From NCBI GenBank assembly GCA_025350815.1, contig JANXXE010000078.1, positions 1-32,171 of the forward strand: a stretch of 32,171 bases of DNA. The letters run 5' to 3'. The notes under the pieces are model-generated. The model was not told where the DNA came from. It searched no databases and was given only the letters and a program-made list of their open reading frames with translations. Position 1 is the first letter of the stretch. Each line of letters begins with the position of its first letter. Below, piece by piece: positions 20,150-27,912 of this stretch. The position numbers were made by a program, and so were the translations under genes. The DNA comes from Myxococcales bacterium. Its GTDB lineage: Bacteria; Myxococcota_A; Polyangia; Fen-1088.

Positions 20150-21192
20150 GTTGGGCTCGCTTTGGAAGGGTCGACGCCGCGCAGGCGCTCGGCGTATTGC
20201 TGTTCGTAGTAATCGCGGTAGGCGCCGCTGCGCACGCGTTCCCACCAGGTCGGGTGGCTGCGGTACCAGTCGACGGTGGCGGCCAGGCCCGCTGCAAATG
20301 TATGTTGCGGTCGCCAACCCAGTTCATCGCGAACCTTCGCCGCGTTCATCGCATAGCGCCGGTCGTGCCCCGGCCGATCGGGGACATGGCGGATCAGGTC
20401 TTCGCCACGATCCGTGTGGCGCAAGATGGCGCGCACGACGTCCAGATTGGGACATTCGTTCTCGGCGCCGATGTTGTAAACCTCGCCCGCGCGCCCGCCT
20501 CGCAACACCAGATCGATCGCCCGGCAGTGATCTTCGACGTGAATCCAGTCGCGCACGTAAAGCCCGTCGCCGTACACCGGCAAGGGCTTGCCCTCGAAGG
20601 CGTTCAAGATCATCAACGGGATCAACTTTTCGGGAAATTGATGGGGCCCGTAATTGTTGGAACAGCGGGTGATGACGGCGTCCAGACCGTGCGTGTGGTG
20701 GAAGGCCGCCACCAGATGATCGGCCGCGGCCTTGCTGGCCGAATACGGGCTGCGCGGCGCAATCGGCGTCGTTTCCTCGAAGGCGCCCGTCGCCCCCAGC
20801 GAGCCGTAGACCTCATCGGTGGACACTTGCAGGAATCGTTTCACGCCGCCTGCACGCGCGGCCTCCAGCAGGCTCAGCGTGCCCGTGACATTGGTATCGA
20901 TGAAGGGGCTGGCCGACAGGATGCTGCGATCGACGTGGCTTTCGGCCGCGAAGTTCACAATCGCCTGCACCTGATGCCGGGCAATCAGCGTGCGCACCAG
21001 GGCCGTGTCACGGATGTCACCCTTCACGAAAACGTGACCGGCGTCGTCGCGCAGATCGGCCAGCGATTCCATGTTGCCGGCGTAGGTCAAGGCGTCCAGG
21101 TTGACGACGCTGTCGGCGGGCCGCGCGCGACGGATCAGGCGCACGTACCACGAGCCGATGAAACCGGCGCCGCCGGTGACCAGAAGATTCAT
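20146..21192 (-). CDS. rfbB: dTDP-glucose 4,6-dehydratase
   Basis: RmlB/RfbB converts dTDP-glucose to dTDP-4-keto-6-deoxyglucose, the branch point for rhamnose and other 6-deoxysugars. The 348-residue SDR protein has the NAD loop TGGAGFIGS (6-14), FAAESHVDRSI (81-91), the catalytic T125-D126-E127 in VSTDEVYG, and Y150-x3-K154 in SPYSASK. RCSNNYGPHQFPEKLIP and YVRDWIHVEDHC are family signatures. It is translationally coupled to rfbA and lies 32 bp after ubiD on the same strand. rmlC and rmlD are not in the window, so the final sugar is unknown. Confidence 0.95.
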   Translation of the reverse strand: MNLLVTGGAGFIGSWYVRLIRRARPADSVVNLDALTYAGNMESLADLRDDAGHVFVKGDIRDTALVRTLIARHQVQAIVNFAAESHVDRSILSASPFIDTNVTGTLSLLEAARAGGVKRFLQVSTDEVYGSLGATGAFEETTPIAPRSPYSASKAAADHLVAAFHHTHGLDAVITRCSNNYGPHQFPEKLIPLMILNAFEGKPLPVYGDGLYVRDWIHVEDHCRAIDLVLRGGRAGEVYNIGAENECPNLDVVRAILRHTDRGEDLIRHVPDRPGHDRRYAMNAAKVRDELGWRPQHTFAAGLAATVDWYRSHPTWWERVRSGAYRDYYEQQYAERLRGVDPSKASPT

Positions 21193-21224
21193 GCCGGCAG
21201 AATGCCCAGGCGATCCACCGACTG

Positions 21225-23069
21225 TCAAAGGCGAACCCCGTGCAACGGCGCACCCCTGGCGAACAGGGCGTCGACGCGCCTGGTGACCGCGGGATCCTCG
21301 ATCAGGGCCGGCGCGTGGTGGGCCTTGCGACGCGCATCGATGACGACCGACCCCGCGCAGCCCCAGTGCTTGTTGCGGGTGATCGCGCCGATTCCGCCGA
21401 CGTCGATCGCCGGATTCGAGCGCGTGAAGGTCACCCAGAAAAAGTTGTTCAGCGTCCGCGCACAGAATTCGCTGTCCTCGGTCAAGACCACCAGCGGAAA
21501 CTGGTTGATAGCGTCGGCGGACGACAGCCCGGCACAGAAGCGTTCGAAATCCGCCGCGACACCCTCGGGACCCGGCACATGGGCGCCGGCGCGGACGGCC
21601 AGCACGCCCGGCAGACACACCCGGGGATCACTGAAGCCGTCGGGCAGACGCAGGCCCGTGGGAACATCGCCCGGCAGATTTCGACGGACCCCGCCCACCG
21701 CTGCGATCACCACCTTCGACCCCTGGTTGAGCCCGCTGCCCGAATAGTCCAGCGTGTCGATGGTCGTCCGCGTCTGAAAATGCAGATCGCGCGTGGGATC
21801 GAAACGCGCCAGCACGTGTTGCAGAAACGCCGACACGTCCCCCACGCCCAGGTTCGGATCGTCGTCGCCGGCCGCAATGAAAAGATACTTGGCCAGCGAC
21901 ATCTGCCCCTGCCCCAGGATGGCGTTCGCCTGGGTCAGCAGTTCCTGCGGTTCGGTCCGCGCGGCGTACGGCACATACCGCTCACTGCCAAGCGCCAGCA
22001 GAACTGGATGCACCCCCGCAGCGTCGACGGCGTGAACCGCGCGCACCCCCGGCAGCACCGTCGGGATAATGGGCCCGGTCAGCTCGTGAATCAGCGCACC
22101 GAAGACCGTGTCCTCCTGCGGCGGGCGCCCGACAACGGTGAACGGCCAGATGGCGTCGGCGCGGTGGTAGACCCGCTGGACGCGCAGGACCGGAAAGTCG
22201 TGGACCAGGCTGTAGTAGCCCAGGTGATCACCGAACGGGCCTTCGGGCTTGCGCGAGGTCCCGTCGACGTAGCCGACCAGACAAAAATCCGCGTCGGCCG
22301 CGACCGGCAAGCCGCCCTTCTGCGTTGCCATGCGCACCCGCCGCCCGCCCAGCGCGCCCGCAAACGCCAGTTCCGACAACCCTTCGGGCAGCGGCATCAC
22401 CGCGGCCAGGGTCATCGCCGGCGGGCCCCCGACGAACACGTTGACCTTCAGCGGCTCGCCTCGTCGCAACGCCGCCGCGTGATGGACGCCGATGCCGCGG
22501 TGGATCTGGTAGTGCAGCCCCACTTCGTGATCCTTTTCGTAGGACCCGCCCGACAGTTGCACGCGGTACATGCCCAGATTCGAATGGCCGAAGCCCGGCC
22601 GGTCGGGATCTTCCGTGTAGACCTGCGGCAAGGTGATGAACGCGCCGCCGTCGTCGGGCCACGACACCAGTTGCGGTAGCTCGCTCACGGCCGCCTGGTT
22701 CGTGAACACCGGCCCCCCGTCGACCTTGCGTGGAATCAATCGCAGCGCGGTAAGCGGCGTGCCCAGATAGCGCAGCGGACGTTTCCAGGCTGCGCCCGGA
22801 TCCACCTTCAGCTCGATCAGCCGCCGGACGCTTTCAAGCGTGTCGCGGAAGATGTAATGGGCCCGGTCGAGCGTGCCGAACAGGTTGCCGACCATCGGAA
22901 AGCGCGAACCCCGCACGCGCGTGTAAAGAACCGCAGGGCCACCTGCGGCGAAAACCCGCCGCTGGATCTCGGCCACCTCCAGATGGGGGTCGACCTCGGT
23001 GTCGATGCGCACCAGTTGCCTGCTGCGCTCGAGATCGGCGACGCAGTCGTGAAGGGATCCGTGGGACAT
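21225..23069 (-). CDS. ubiD: UbiD family (de)carboxylase
   Basis: UbiD enzymes use prenylated FMN, made by UbiX, to add or remove a carboxyl group on aromatic or unsaturated acids; the classic substrate is 4-hydroxy-3-polyprenylbenzoate in ubiquinone synthesis. The 614-residue protein has NLGMYRVQ (164-171, R169), GGPPAMTLAA (214-223) and KPEGPFGDHLGYYS (274-287), which carry the Arg and acidic residues expected at the cofactor site. It is longer than E. coli UbiD (about 500), mostly at the C-terminus. No ubiX or quinone genes are nearby, so a quinone role is not assured. The ATG at 23069 follows a GGTAGGAAA stretch that could be a ribosome site. Confidence 0.88.
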   Translation of the reverse strand: MSHGSLHDCVADLERSRQLVRIDTEVDPHLEVAEIQRRVFAAGGPAVLYTRVRGSRFPMVGNLFGTLDRAHYIFRDTLESVRRLIELKVDPGAAWKRPLRYLGTPLTALRLIPRKVDGGPVFTNQAAVSELPQLVSWPDDGGAFITLPQVYTEDPDRPGFGHSNLGMYRVQLSGGSYEKDHEVGLHYQIHRGIGVHHAAALRRGEPLKVNVFVGGPPAMTLAAVMPLPEGLSELAFAGALGGRRVRMATQKGGLPVAADADFCLVGYVDGTSRKPEGPFGDHLGYYSLVHDFPVLRVQRVYHRADAIWPFTVVGRPPQEDTVFGALIHELTGPIIPTVLPGVRAVHAVDAAGVHPVLLALGSERYVPYAARTEPQELLTQANAILGQGQMSLAKYLFIAAGDDDPNLGVGDVSAFLQHVLARFDPTRDLHFQTRTTIDTLDYSGSGLNQGSKVVIAAVGGVRRNLPGDVPTGLRLPDGFSDPRVCLPGVLAVRAGAHVPGPEGVAADFERFCAGLSSADAINQFPLVVLTEDSEFCARTLNNFFWVTFTRSNPAIDVGGIGAITRNKHWGCAGSVVIDARRKAHHAPALIEDPAVTRRVDALFARGAPLHGVRL

Positions 23070-23153
23070 CCGCCGCTTTCCTACCCCGGCCGTCGTGGCG
23101 GCGCCAGACGGGGCACGACCGGGCCGTTTTCTTGCTTCCCGCGACGCCGGACC

Positions 23154-23159
23154 TACGCT
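23154..23159 (+). promoter_or_regulatory. -10-like box (TACGCT) before the greA-like gene
   Basis: TACGCT lies 6 nt before the ATG at 23166. A partial -35-like TTGCTT sits 16 nt upstream (23132-23137). There is no Shine-Dalgarno sequence in the gap. Confidence 0.4.
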
Positions 23160-23165
23160 GGGTGC

Positions 23166-23654
23166 ATGGACAAGAAGTTCTTCGTCGAGCAGCTGGCCGA
23201 CCGCCTGCAAAAATCCGCATCGGTCGCCACGCGCGCGGGGCAGGCGGCCGCCCAGGAAGCCCGCGACGGCGCCACCGCGGCGGAAAAGCGCGAGGATTCG
23301 CGGGTCGCCATCGAATACGCCGGCCTTGCCCGCGGGCAGGCGCAAAGGGCCGACAAGGTACGCGCCGAGATCGCCGCCCTCGAGACCTTCCGCCCCGGTC
23401 GTGTCGTCGGCGGCGGGCCGGTCGCACTGGGTGCCGTGGTCGAAGTGGAAGACGGCGAACAGGGACGGACCTTCTTCTTGGCTCCGGTCGGTGCCGGCGT
23501 CGAGCTGGCGGGGCCCGACGGTGATGGTTTTCTGTCGGTGGTCACGCCGCATTCGCCGGTGGGCAAGGCGGTCCTCGGCCGCCGCGTCGGCGACACCGTC
23601 GAGGTCACCGTGCAGGGCGAGCCGCGCGAATGGACCATCACCTACGTAGAGTGA
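23166..23654 (+). CDS. GreA/GreB family transcript-cleavage factor-like protein
   Basis: This 162-residue protein ends in the FKBP-like C-terminal domain of Gre factors (about 80-160). The run FFLAPVGAGVEL, then GPDGDGFLSVVTPHSPVGKAVLGRRVGDTVEV, is diagnostic. The N-terminal 75 residues are helical and Ala/Arg/Glu-rich (KREDSRVAIEYAGLARGQAQRADKVRAEIAALE) but do not clearly match the canonical GreA coiled-coil with its acidic tip. It may bind RNA polymerase without stimulating transcript cleavage, as some Gre homologues do. It is divergent from ubiD and precedes a lipoprotein gene that has its own promoter-like box. Confidence 0.82.
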   Translation: MDKKFFVEQLADRLQKSASVATRAGQAAAQEARDGATAAEKREDSRVAIEYAGLARGQAQRADKVRAEIAALETFRPGRVVGGGPVALGAVVEVEDGEQGRTFFLAPVGAGVELAGPDGDGFLSVVTPHSPVGKAVLGRRVGDTVEVTVQGEPREWTITYVE

Positions 23655-23723
23655 ACCGAGGCAGCGATAATGCATAGCAGCATGTCAGCGATCACGGCTG
23701 AACCGACATCTCACGAAAGCTGC

Positions 23724-23729
23724 TACACT
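23724..23729 (+). promoter_or_regulatory. -10 box (TACACT) before the lipoprotein gene
   Basis: TACACT is 8 nt before the ATG at 23738, the same hexamer and distance as before the gene at 6084. Both also share TCGTCCC between box and start. No ribosome-binding site is present. Confidence 0.45.
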
Positions 23730-23737
23730 TCGTCCCG

Positions 23738-24748
23738 ATGGACGCGGCTACGCAAGAGAAGTACCGGTCGCGGCACCGTCTGCTGTTGCTTGCCACGCTG
23801 ACGCTGACCGCGGCATGTGCAGCGGTAAAGACCGACGGCCTGGCGAGTAAAGGCGCGGGCGCCGACGGGGCCGCCGACGACGAGCCCCTTCCAACCGCCG
23901 CGGGTGCCGGTCAAGGATCGGGCGGCGCTGCGGGCGCGACACACATGATGGACGCGGCCCCCCCGATCGTCATCGATCCCGCGAGGACGGCCGACGCGGG
24001 TGCCGCTGACCGGCCCGCCGGCGATGACGCCAGGCGAGCCGACACAGCGCCTGCCCGGGACACCGCCGCCGACAGCGGCCCGCTGATTCGGCCTGACGCA
24101 ACCGCCGCTCGGCCGGCGCGTGCGATACTGCTGACCAGCATCCCGACGGCGGACGTGGGCGACGTGATGCTCAAGGCACGCCTGGCCGGTCTCGGATATC
24201 AGGTCACGGTCGCGGTGGTGACCAACGTCGACAACATGCGCGCCGCACGCAAGTTAGCTGCGGACCAGGATCTCCTGGTGGTGTCGTCGTCGTTCCTGTC
24301 GACGGTGCCCGAAAGCGGCATCTTCGTGGATCTCCCTGTGCCCATCCTGTGTCTCGAGCAAGCGCTGCTGGCCGGTCTCGAGATGGTACAGACCGAGATC
24401 GATTCGAGTGGATGGTTCGTCAATCAGACCAAGATCGAAATCACCATGCCCCGCCACCCCCTGGCAGGGGGAACCGCCGCCGGTCTCGTTACAGTCGTCA
24501 ACGGCTTCAGCGAAATGGGATGGGGCCGCCCCCTGCCATCAGCGACGGTCGTCGCCACCCTCGCGGGCGGGCCCGACCAGGGGACGATCTTTGCCTACGA
24601 CAAGGGCACCCAGCTGGTGCGCATCACCGCACCCGCCCGGCGCGTGGCCTGGTTCGGTCACGTCCTGACACTACCGGCGCTGAATGCACAGGGCTGGTCG
24701 TTGTTCGACGCCGCCGTCACCTGGGCCGCCAACCTGCCGCCCCGCTGA
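23738..24748 (+). CDS. Putative lipoprotein with disordered linker
   Basis: This 336-residue protein has a basic N-terminus, a Leu-rich core and the lipobox LTAAC with C27 as lipidation site. Residues about 30-125 are low-complexity, rich in Ala, Asp, Gly and Pro, a surface linker style common in myxobacteria. The C-terminal 210 residues form an alpha/beta domain beginning AILLTSIPTADVGDVMLKARLAGLGYQV. It has a central LLVVSSS strand, a PILCLEQALL segment and an end reading RRVAWFGHV, then LNAQGWSLFDAAVTWA. I recall similar domains in secreted myxobacterial and planctomycete proteins of unknown function. No enzymatic motif is evident. Confidence 0.8.
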   Translation: MDAATQEKYRSRHRLLLLATLTLTAACAAVKTDGLASKGAGADGAADDEPLPTAAGAGQGSGGAAGATHMMDAAPPIVIDPARTADAGAADRPAGDDARRADTAPARDTAADSGPLIRPDATAARPARAILLTSIPTADVGDVMLKARLAGLGYQVTVAVVTNVDNMRAARKLAADQDLLVVSSSFLSTVPESGIFVDLPVPILCLEQALLAGLEMVQTEIDSSGWFVNQTKIEITMPRHPLAGGTAAGLVTVVNGFSEMGWGRPLPSATVVATLAGGPDQGTIFAYDKGTQLVRITAPARRVAWFGHVLTLPALNAQGWSLFDAAVTWAANLPPR

Positions 24749-24752
24749 CGAA

Positions 24753-25445
24753 TCAGGGCTTTTCGATCACGGCCAGCACGTGCGTGCGCAACCAGGGCAC
24801 GCTGTTGAACAAGGCATACGCACGGGGGTGCACGCGGCACACGGTGCGGGCCACCGGTGGAGCCAGCGTTACGCGTTCCGCGTGCATGCGGCCGTCGGGG
24901 AAAAGCTGGCGGACACGCGACAGTGGCACGCCCCGAACGTCGGCGTTGCGGGGGTTGTTCACAACGAAGTCGTACCAAAGAACCGCGCCGCCGGGCTTCA
25001 GCCACCGCCACATCGCCTGGGCCAGACGCATCTGCAGATCGTCGTTCAAGATCGACGAGAACACAGTGAACTGCAGTGCCAGATCCTGGCTGCCCTCGGC
25101 GATCTCGGCTTGACTGGCGTCGCCCGCCCGCAACTGGACGGCCGCCGGCAATACGTAACGCGCGGATTCCAGGCGGTCCGGCAGCAATTCCAGTCCCGTC
25201 AGATGTTCGGGCCGCAAGCCCAGGCGCAGCATGCCCAGCAAGTTGCCTCCGGAACCGCAGCCAACCTCGACCAGACGCCAATCCGCCGCAGTGCCGGATC
25301 GCAGGGCCAGCCGCCGCCGCAACGCGCCCTCTCGTTCCACTAGCATCGCCCAGATCTCGGGGCGAAGCAGGCTGTAACGGTCCACCCCGCTGCGACGTGC
25401 ATAGCGCTCGGCAATGGCGCGCAGTTCCTCGTCTCGCTCGTTCAC
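24753..25445 (-). CDS. Class I SAM-dependent methyltransferase
   Basis: This 230-residue protein has the SAM-binding motif VEVGCGSGGNLLGML (59-73), an acidic residue ending strand 2 in LTGLELL, GDAS after strand 3 and a WLKPGGAVLWYDFV block. This is the fold of small-molecule methyltransferases. The N-terminus RYARRSGVDRYSLLRPEIW is typical of methyltransferases in surface-glycan or secondary-metabolite clusters. The substrate is unknown. The GTG at 25445 is used; a weak TAAAAG box lies 6 nt upstream. It converges on the lipoprotein gene with a 4-bp gap. Confidence 0.87.
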   Translation of the reverse strand: MNERDEELRAIAERYARRSGVDRYSLLRPEIWAMLVEREGALRRRLALRSGTAADWRLVEVGCGSGGNLLGMLRLGLRPEHLTGLELLPDRLESARYVLPAAVQLRAGDASQAEIAEGSQDLALQFTVFSSILNDDLQMRLAQAMWRWLKPGGAVLWYDFVVNNPRNADVRGVPLSRVRQLFPDGRMHAERVTLAPPVARTVCRVHPRAYALFNSVPWLRTHVLAVIEKP

Positions 25446-25548
25446 AACAGTCTTTTACACCTGTTGCCCCATCCGGCGCGCGGTGCTGGCGCGCCTGACA
25501 GCGAACCATTTGGGAACGCCCGCTGCTGTTCGCGCTTTCGTTGCGCCC

Positions 25549-26010
25549 CTACCGTTTCTTCGCCGGCGATCCGTTCAGGGTCACCGCAGCCCTCACAAGC
25601 GCCTTGAACGCCGCCGCGTCGATCTTTTCCCCTTCGTGGATGTCGATCGCCCTGCGGGTGTTGCCTTCCAGGCTGGAATTGAAAAGGCCAGACGGGTCCG
25701 GAAGGCTGGCCCCCCGGGCGAAGGTATGCTTCACGACCTTCGTATATGCCTCGCCGGTACAGACGATCCCGTGGTGCGACCACACCGGTGTGCCCATCCA
25801 CTTCCACTCTTCAGTCATCCCGGGGTCGGCTTGCAGGATCAGCCCCCGCATGTGGGCCAGGGTCTCCCCGCGCCATCCCCCCAGATCGCAGATCCGCTGG
25901 TCGATAAGCCGGGAAGCGCGCTGCCCAGTCGCGCCTGCAGTCGCCGGGGACTTGGACTTGGCGGCCGAATGCCGTGGCTTGCTTGCGCCCGACCCGCCCT
26001 TGGTATTCAT
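25549..26010 (-). CDS. DUF1801 domain protein
   Basis: This 153-residue protein starts with a basic, Ser/Ala/Lys-rich tail (1-33) followed by a DUF1801 (YdhG/YjbR-like fold) domain. Recognisable pieces are LILQADPGMTEEWKWMGTPVWSHHGIVCTGEAYTKVVKHTFARGA and then EGNTRRAIDIHEGEKID. DUF1801 proteins are small, of unknown function, and often lie near YCII/DGPF proteins and ECF sigma factors, as here. The ATG at 26010 is preferred over a longer open frame. A TACAAT -10 box precedes it. Confidence 0.85.
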   Translation of the reverse strand: MNTKGGSGASKPRHSAAKSKSPATAGATGQRASRLIDQRICDLGGWRGETLAHMRGLILQADPGMTEEWKWMGTPVWSHHGIVCTGEAYTKVVKHTFARGASLPDPSGLFNSSLEGNTRRAIDIHEGEKIDAAAFKALVRAAVTLNGSPAKKR

Positions 26011-26031
26011 GATCTTCTGTCTCGCGGAACC

Positions 26032-26037
26032 ATTGTA
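26032..26037 (-). promoter_or_regulatory. -10 box (TACAAT) for the DUF1801 gene
   Basis: TACAAT on the minus strand matches the consensus at 5 of 6 positions. It is 21 nt before the ATG at 26010, giving a short leader unlike the leaderless-type starts elsewhere. Confidence 0.4.
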
Positions 26038-26106
26038 GCCGAGACGCCCCCTCCAGAAAATGCGGGAGGCAGTGTCCAAGACGCTGCCGCCCGGGCGTCA
26101 TAACGT

Positions 26107-26125
26107 GTCGGTCGAGCTGACCGAC
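26107..26125 (+). promoter_or_regulatory. Inverted repeat upstream of the YCII-ECF42 pair
   Basis: GTCGGTC (26107-26113) and GACCGAC (26119-26125) form a perfect 7-bp inverted repeat around GAGCT, 23 bp before the YCII start. It could be an operator, or part of the sigma factor's own promoter: TGTCGG at 26106 is one base from the TGTCGA -35 element I recall for ECF42. Confidence 0.4.
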
Positions 26126-26135
26126 CAAACAATAG

Positions 26136-26141
26136 AAGGAG
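26136..26141 (+). promoter_or_regulatory. Strong ribosome-binding site (AAGGAG)
   Basis: AAGGAG sits 7 nt before the ATG at 26149. It fixes the YCII start and contrasts with the many starts in this window that have no Shine-Dalgarno sequence. Confidence 0.7.
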
Positions 26142-26148
26142 AGAAACC

Positions 26149-26493
26149 ATGCCCAAGTACCTGTGTATGCAACGAAATCTGCCGAGTGCGGACGGCCAGA
26201 AGGGCCACAAGCCCTCGCCCGCTCAGATGCAGGAGATGTACGCCCAGTTCGGCGCGTGGCAGGCGAAGTTCAAGAAAAACCTGGTCGACATGGGGGGGAA
26301 GCTTGGTCAGGGACGCCTCGTCACCACCCAGCCTGCGGCAGACGGACCGCTCGTGGAGGTCAAGGAGCTGGTCGGCGGCTACATGATCGTCTCCGCAGCC
26401 AGCCTCGACGAGGCGATCGAGGTTGCCCGCGAGTGCCCGGGGCTCGTGGGCCCGGGCTCGGGCGTCGAGGTCATCGAGATTCACACGCCTTGA
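26149..26493 (+). CDS. YCII-related (DGPF) domain protein
   Basis: This 114-residue protein has the ferredoxin-like YCII fold: MPKYLCMQRN at the start, a helix with MQEMYAQFGAWQAKFKKNLVDMGG, then ADGPLVEVKELVGGYMIVSAASLDEAIEVARECPGLVGPGSGVEVIEI. These blocks are typical of DGPF/YCII proteins encoded beside ECF42 sigma factors. Their biochemical role is unknown; YciI itself has been proposed as an enzyme. It is coupled to the sigma-factor gene by a TTGA overlap and has a strong ribosome site. Confidence 0.9.
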   Translation: MPKYLCMQRNLPSADGQKGHKPSPAQMQEMYAQFGAWQAKFKKNLVDMGGKLGQGRLVTTQPAADGPLVEVKELVGGYMIVSAASLDEAIEVARECPGLVGPGSGVEVIEIHTP

Positions 26494-27737
26494 GCACACC
26501 CCGTCTCGTTGAGCACTTCTTCCGGCACGAGTACGGGCGACTGGTTTCGATGCTCTCGCGTCGGGTAGGAGTGCAGAACCTCGAGGCGGTCGAGGACGCC
26601 GTTCAGTCCGCGCTGACGACCGCGCTCGAGTCGTGGACCGTGGCTGGCTTGCCCGACAATCCGTCGGCCTGGCTCTTTCGAGTGGCGCACAACGATCTCG
26701 TGGGAGGGCTGCGCCAGCGAACCCATCGCCGTCGCATCCTGGACGAGAACGGGGCCGAACACGTGGGAGATCCGGAGGACGGACCGGGGCCCCTTCTGGC
26801 CGGTGAGGTGCAAGACGACCTACTCAGGATGCTGTTCGTCTGCTGCGATGACGCAATCCCGCCGGAGTCGCAGCTGGTCTTGGCCCTCAAGACCCTCTGC
26901 GGCTTCGACGTTCGGGAGATCGCCCTGCGCCTCTTCAGCAGCGAGGCCAACGTCTACAAGCGCCTCGCGCGGGCCCGAAACCGCCTGCGTGAGGTTCCGC
27001 CACGCATCGACGATCTCACCCCCGAGCAATACTCGTCGCGCGTCCCGGCGGTGCACCAGATCCTCTACCTACTGTTCACGGAGGGCTACCTGTCATCCCA
27101 CGCCGAGACGGCCATCCGCCAGGAGCTCTCCGACGACGCGATCCGGTTAGCTTCCGTCTTGGCGGAACATCAGGTGGGGAAAGTTCCGGAGACCTCTGCG
27201 CTATTGGCCCTGATGCATCTGCACGCGGCGCGGATCACCGCACGCCAGGACGCATCGGGCGGACTTATTCTGCTCTCGGAGCAGGATCGAGCGCTGTGGG
27301 ACCAGCAGAAGATTCAGGTCGGGCTTTCGTGGCTCGCAGACTCTGCACGCGGCGACGTCTACTCGCGCTACCACGCGGAGGCGGGGATCGCCGCCGAACA
27401 CTGCCTCGCCCCCTCCTTCGAGGAGACGCGTTGGGACAGGGTCGTCGAATGCTATTCGCTGCTGGAACAGATCGCCCCCTCCGCGCTGCACAAGCTCAAC
27501 CGCGCGGTAGCCGTCGCAGAGTGGCAAGGGCCCGCCGCGGGGCTCGCAGTGCTTGAGGGTCTTGAACCGCCGAGCTGGCTGGCCGGCTCCTACCAATGGG
27601 CCGCGGTGCTGGCGGACCTGCATCGGCGCTGCGGACACGACGATGCGGCCCGGCGCTACAGAGACGTCGCGGTGAAATCCGCTCCCACCCAAGCTGTGCG
27701 GGAGCTGTTGCAGCGACGACTCCGGGTCGGCGCGTAG
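26490..27737 (+). CDS. ECF42-type RNA polymerase sigma factor
   Basis: This 415-residue sigma factor has region 2 (about 1-75, with FFRHEYGRLVSMLSRRVG and PSAWLFRVAHNDLVGGLRQ), region 4 (about 120-165, PPESQLVLALKTLCGFDVREIALRLFSSEANVYKRLARARNRL), then a DUF6596 domain (about 180-280) and an alpha-helical TPR-like C-terminus. This long architecture, with no anti-sigma gene but an adjacent DGPF/YCII gene, defines group ECF42, where the C-terminal extension is thought to control activity. The start is the TTG at 26490, overlapping the YCII stop as TTGA; it is the only codon that gives a normal N-terminus. Confidence 0.92.
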   Translation: MSTPRLVEHFFRHEYGRLVSMLSRRVGVQNLEAVEDAVQSALTTALESWTVAGLPDNPSAWLFRVAHNDLVGGLRQRTHRRRILDENGAEHVGDPEDGPGPLLAGEVQDDLLRMLFVCCDDAIPPESQLVLALKTLCGFDVREIALRLFSSEANVYKRLARARNRLREVPPRIDDLTPEQYSSRVPAVHQILYLLFTEGYLSSHAETAIRQELSDDAIRLASVLAEHQVGKVPETSALLALMHLHAARITARQDASGGLILLSEQDRALWDQQKIQVGLSWLADSARGDVYSRYHAEAGIAAEHCLAPSFEETRWDRVVECYSLLEQIAPSALHKLNRAVAVAEWQGPAAGLAVLEGLEPPSWLAGSYQWAAVLADLHRRCGHDDAARRYRDVAVKSAPTQAVRELLQRRLRVGA

Positions 27738-27876
27738 TATGGCCGACTGCCCGTTGCACAGCGGCGGGCACCTGTTGACCCGTGCCTCGTCGACCCGCCA
27801 TCGGCGGTGGAGGTGCGCGCCGAACATCTGGCGAGCAACGACGCCCTTCGAGCTGGGCCACCGGCGACGACGCTCG

Positions 27877-27907
27877 CGTCACCGTGACGATCGGCCTGCA
27901 GCCGATC
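27877..27907. terminator. Candidate bidirectional terminator hairpins
   Basis: Between the convergent sigma-factor and hydrolase genes lie two inverted repeats. One is the palindrome CGTCACCGTGACG (27877-27889). The other is GATCGGC/GCCGATC with a CTGCA loop (27889-27907). Neither has a clear T-tract, so termination is inferred from position and stem quality. Confidence 0.35.
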
Positions 27908-27912
27908 TGAGA

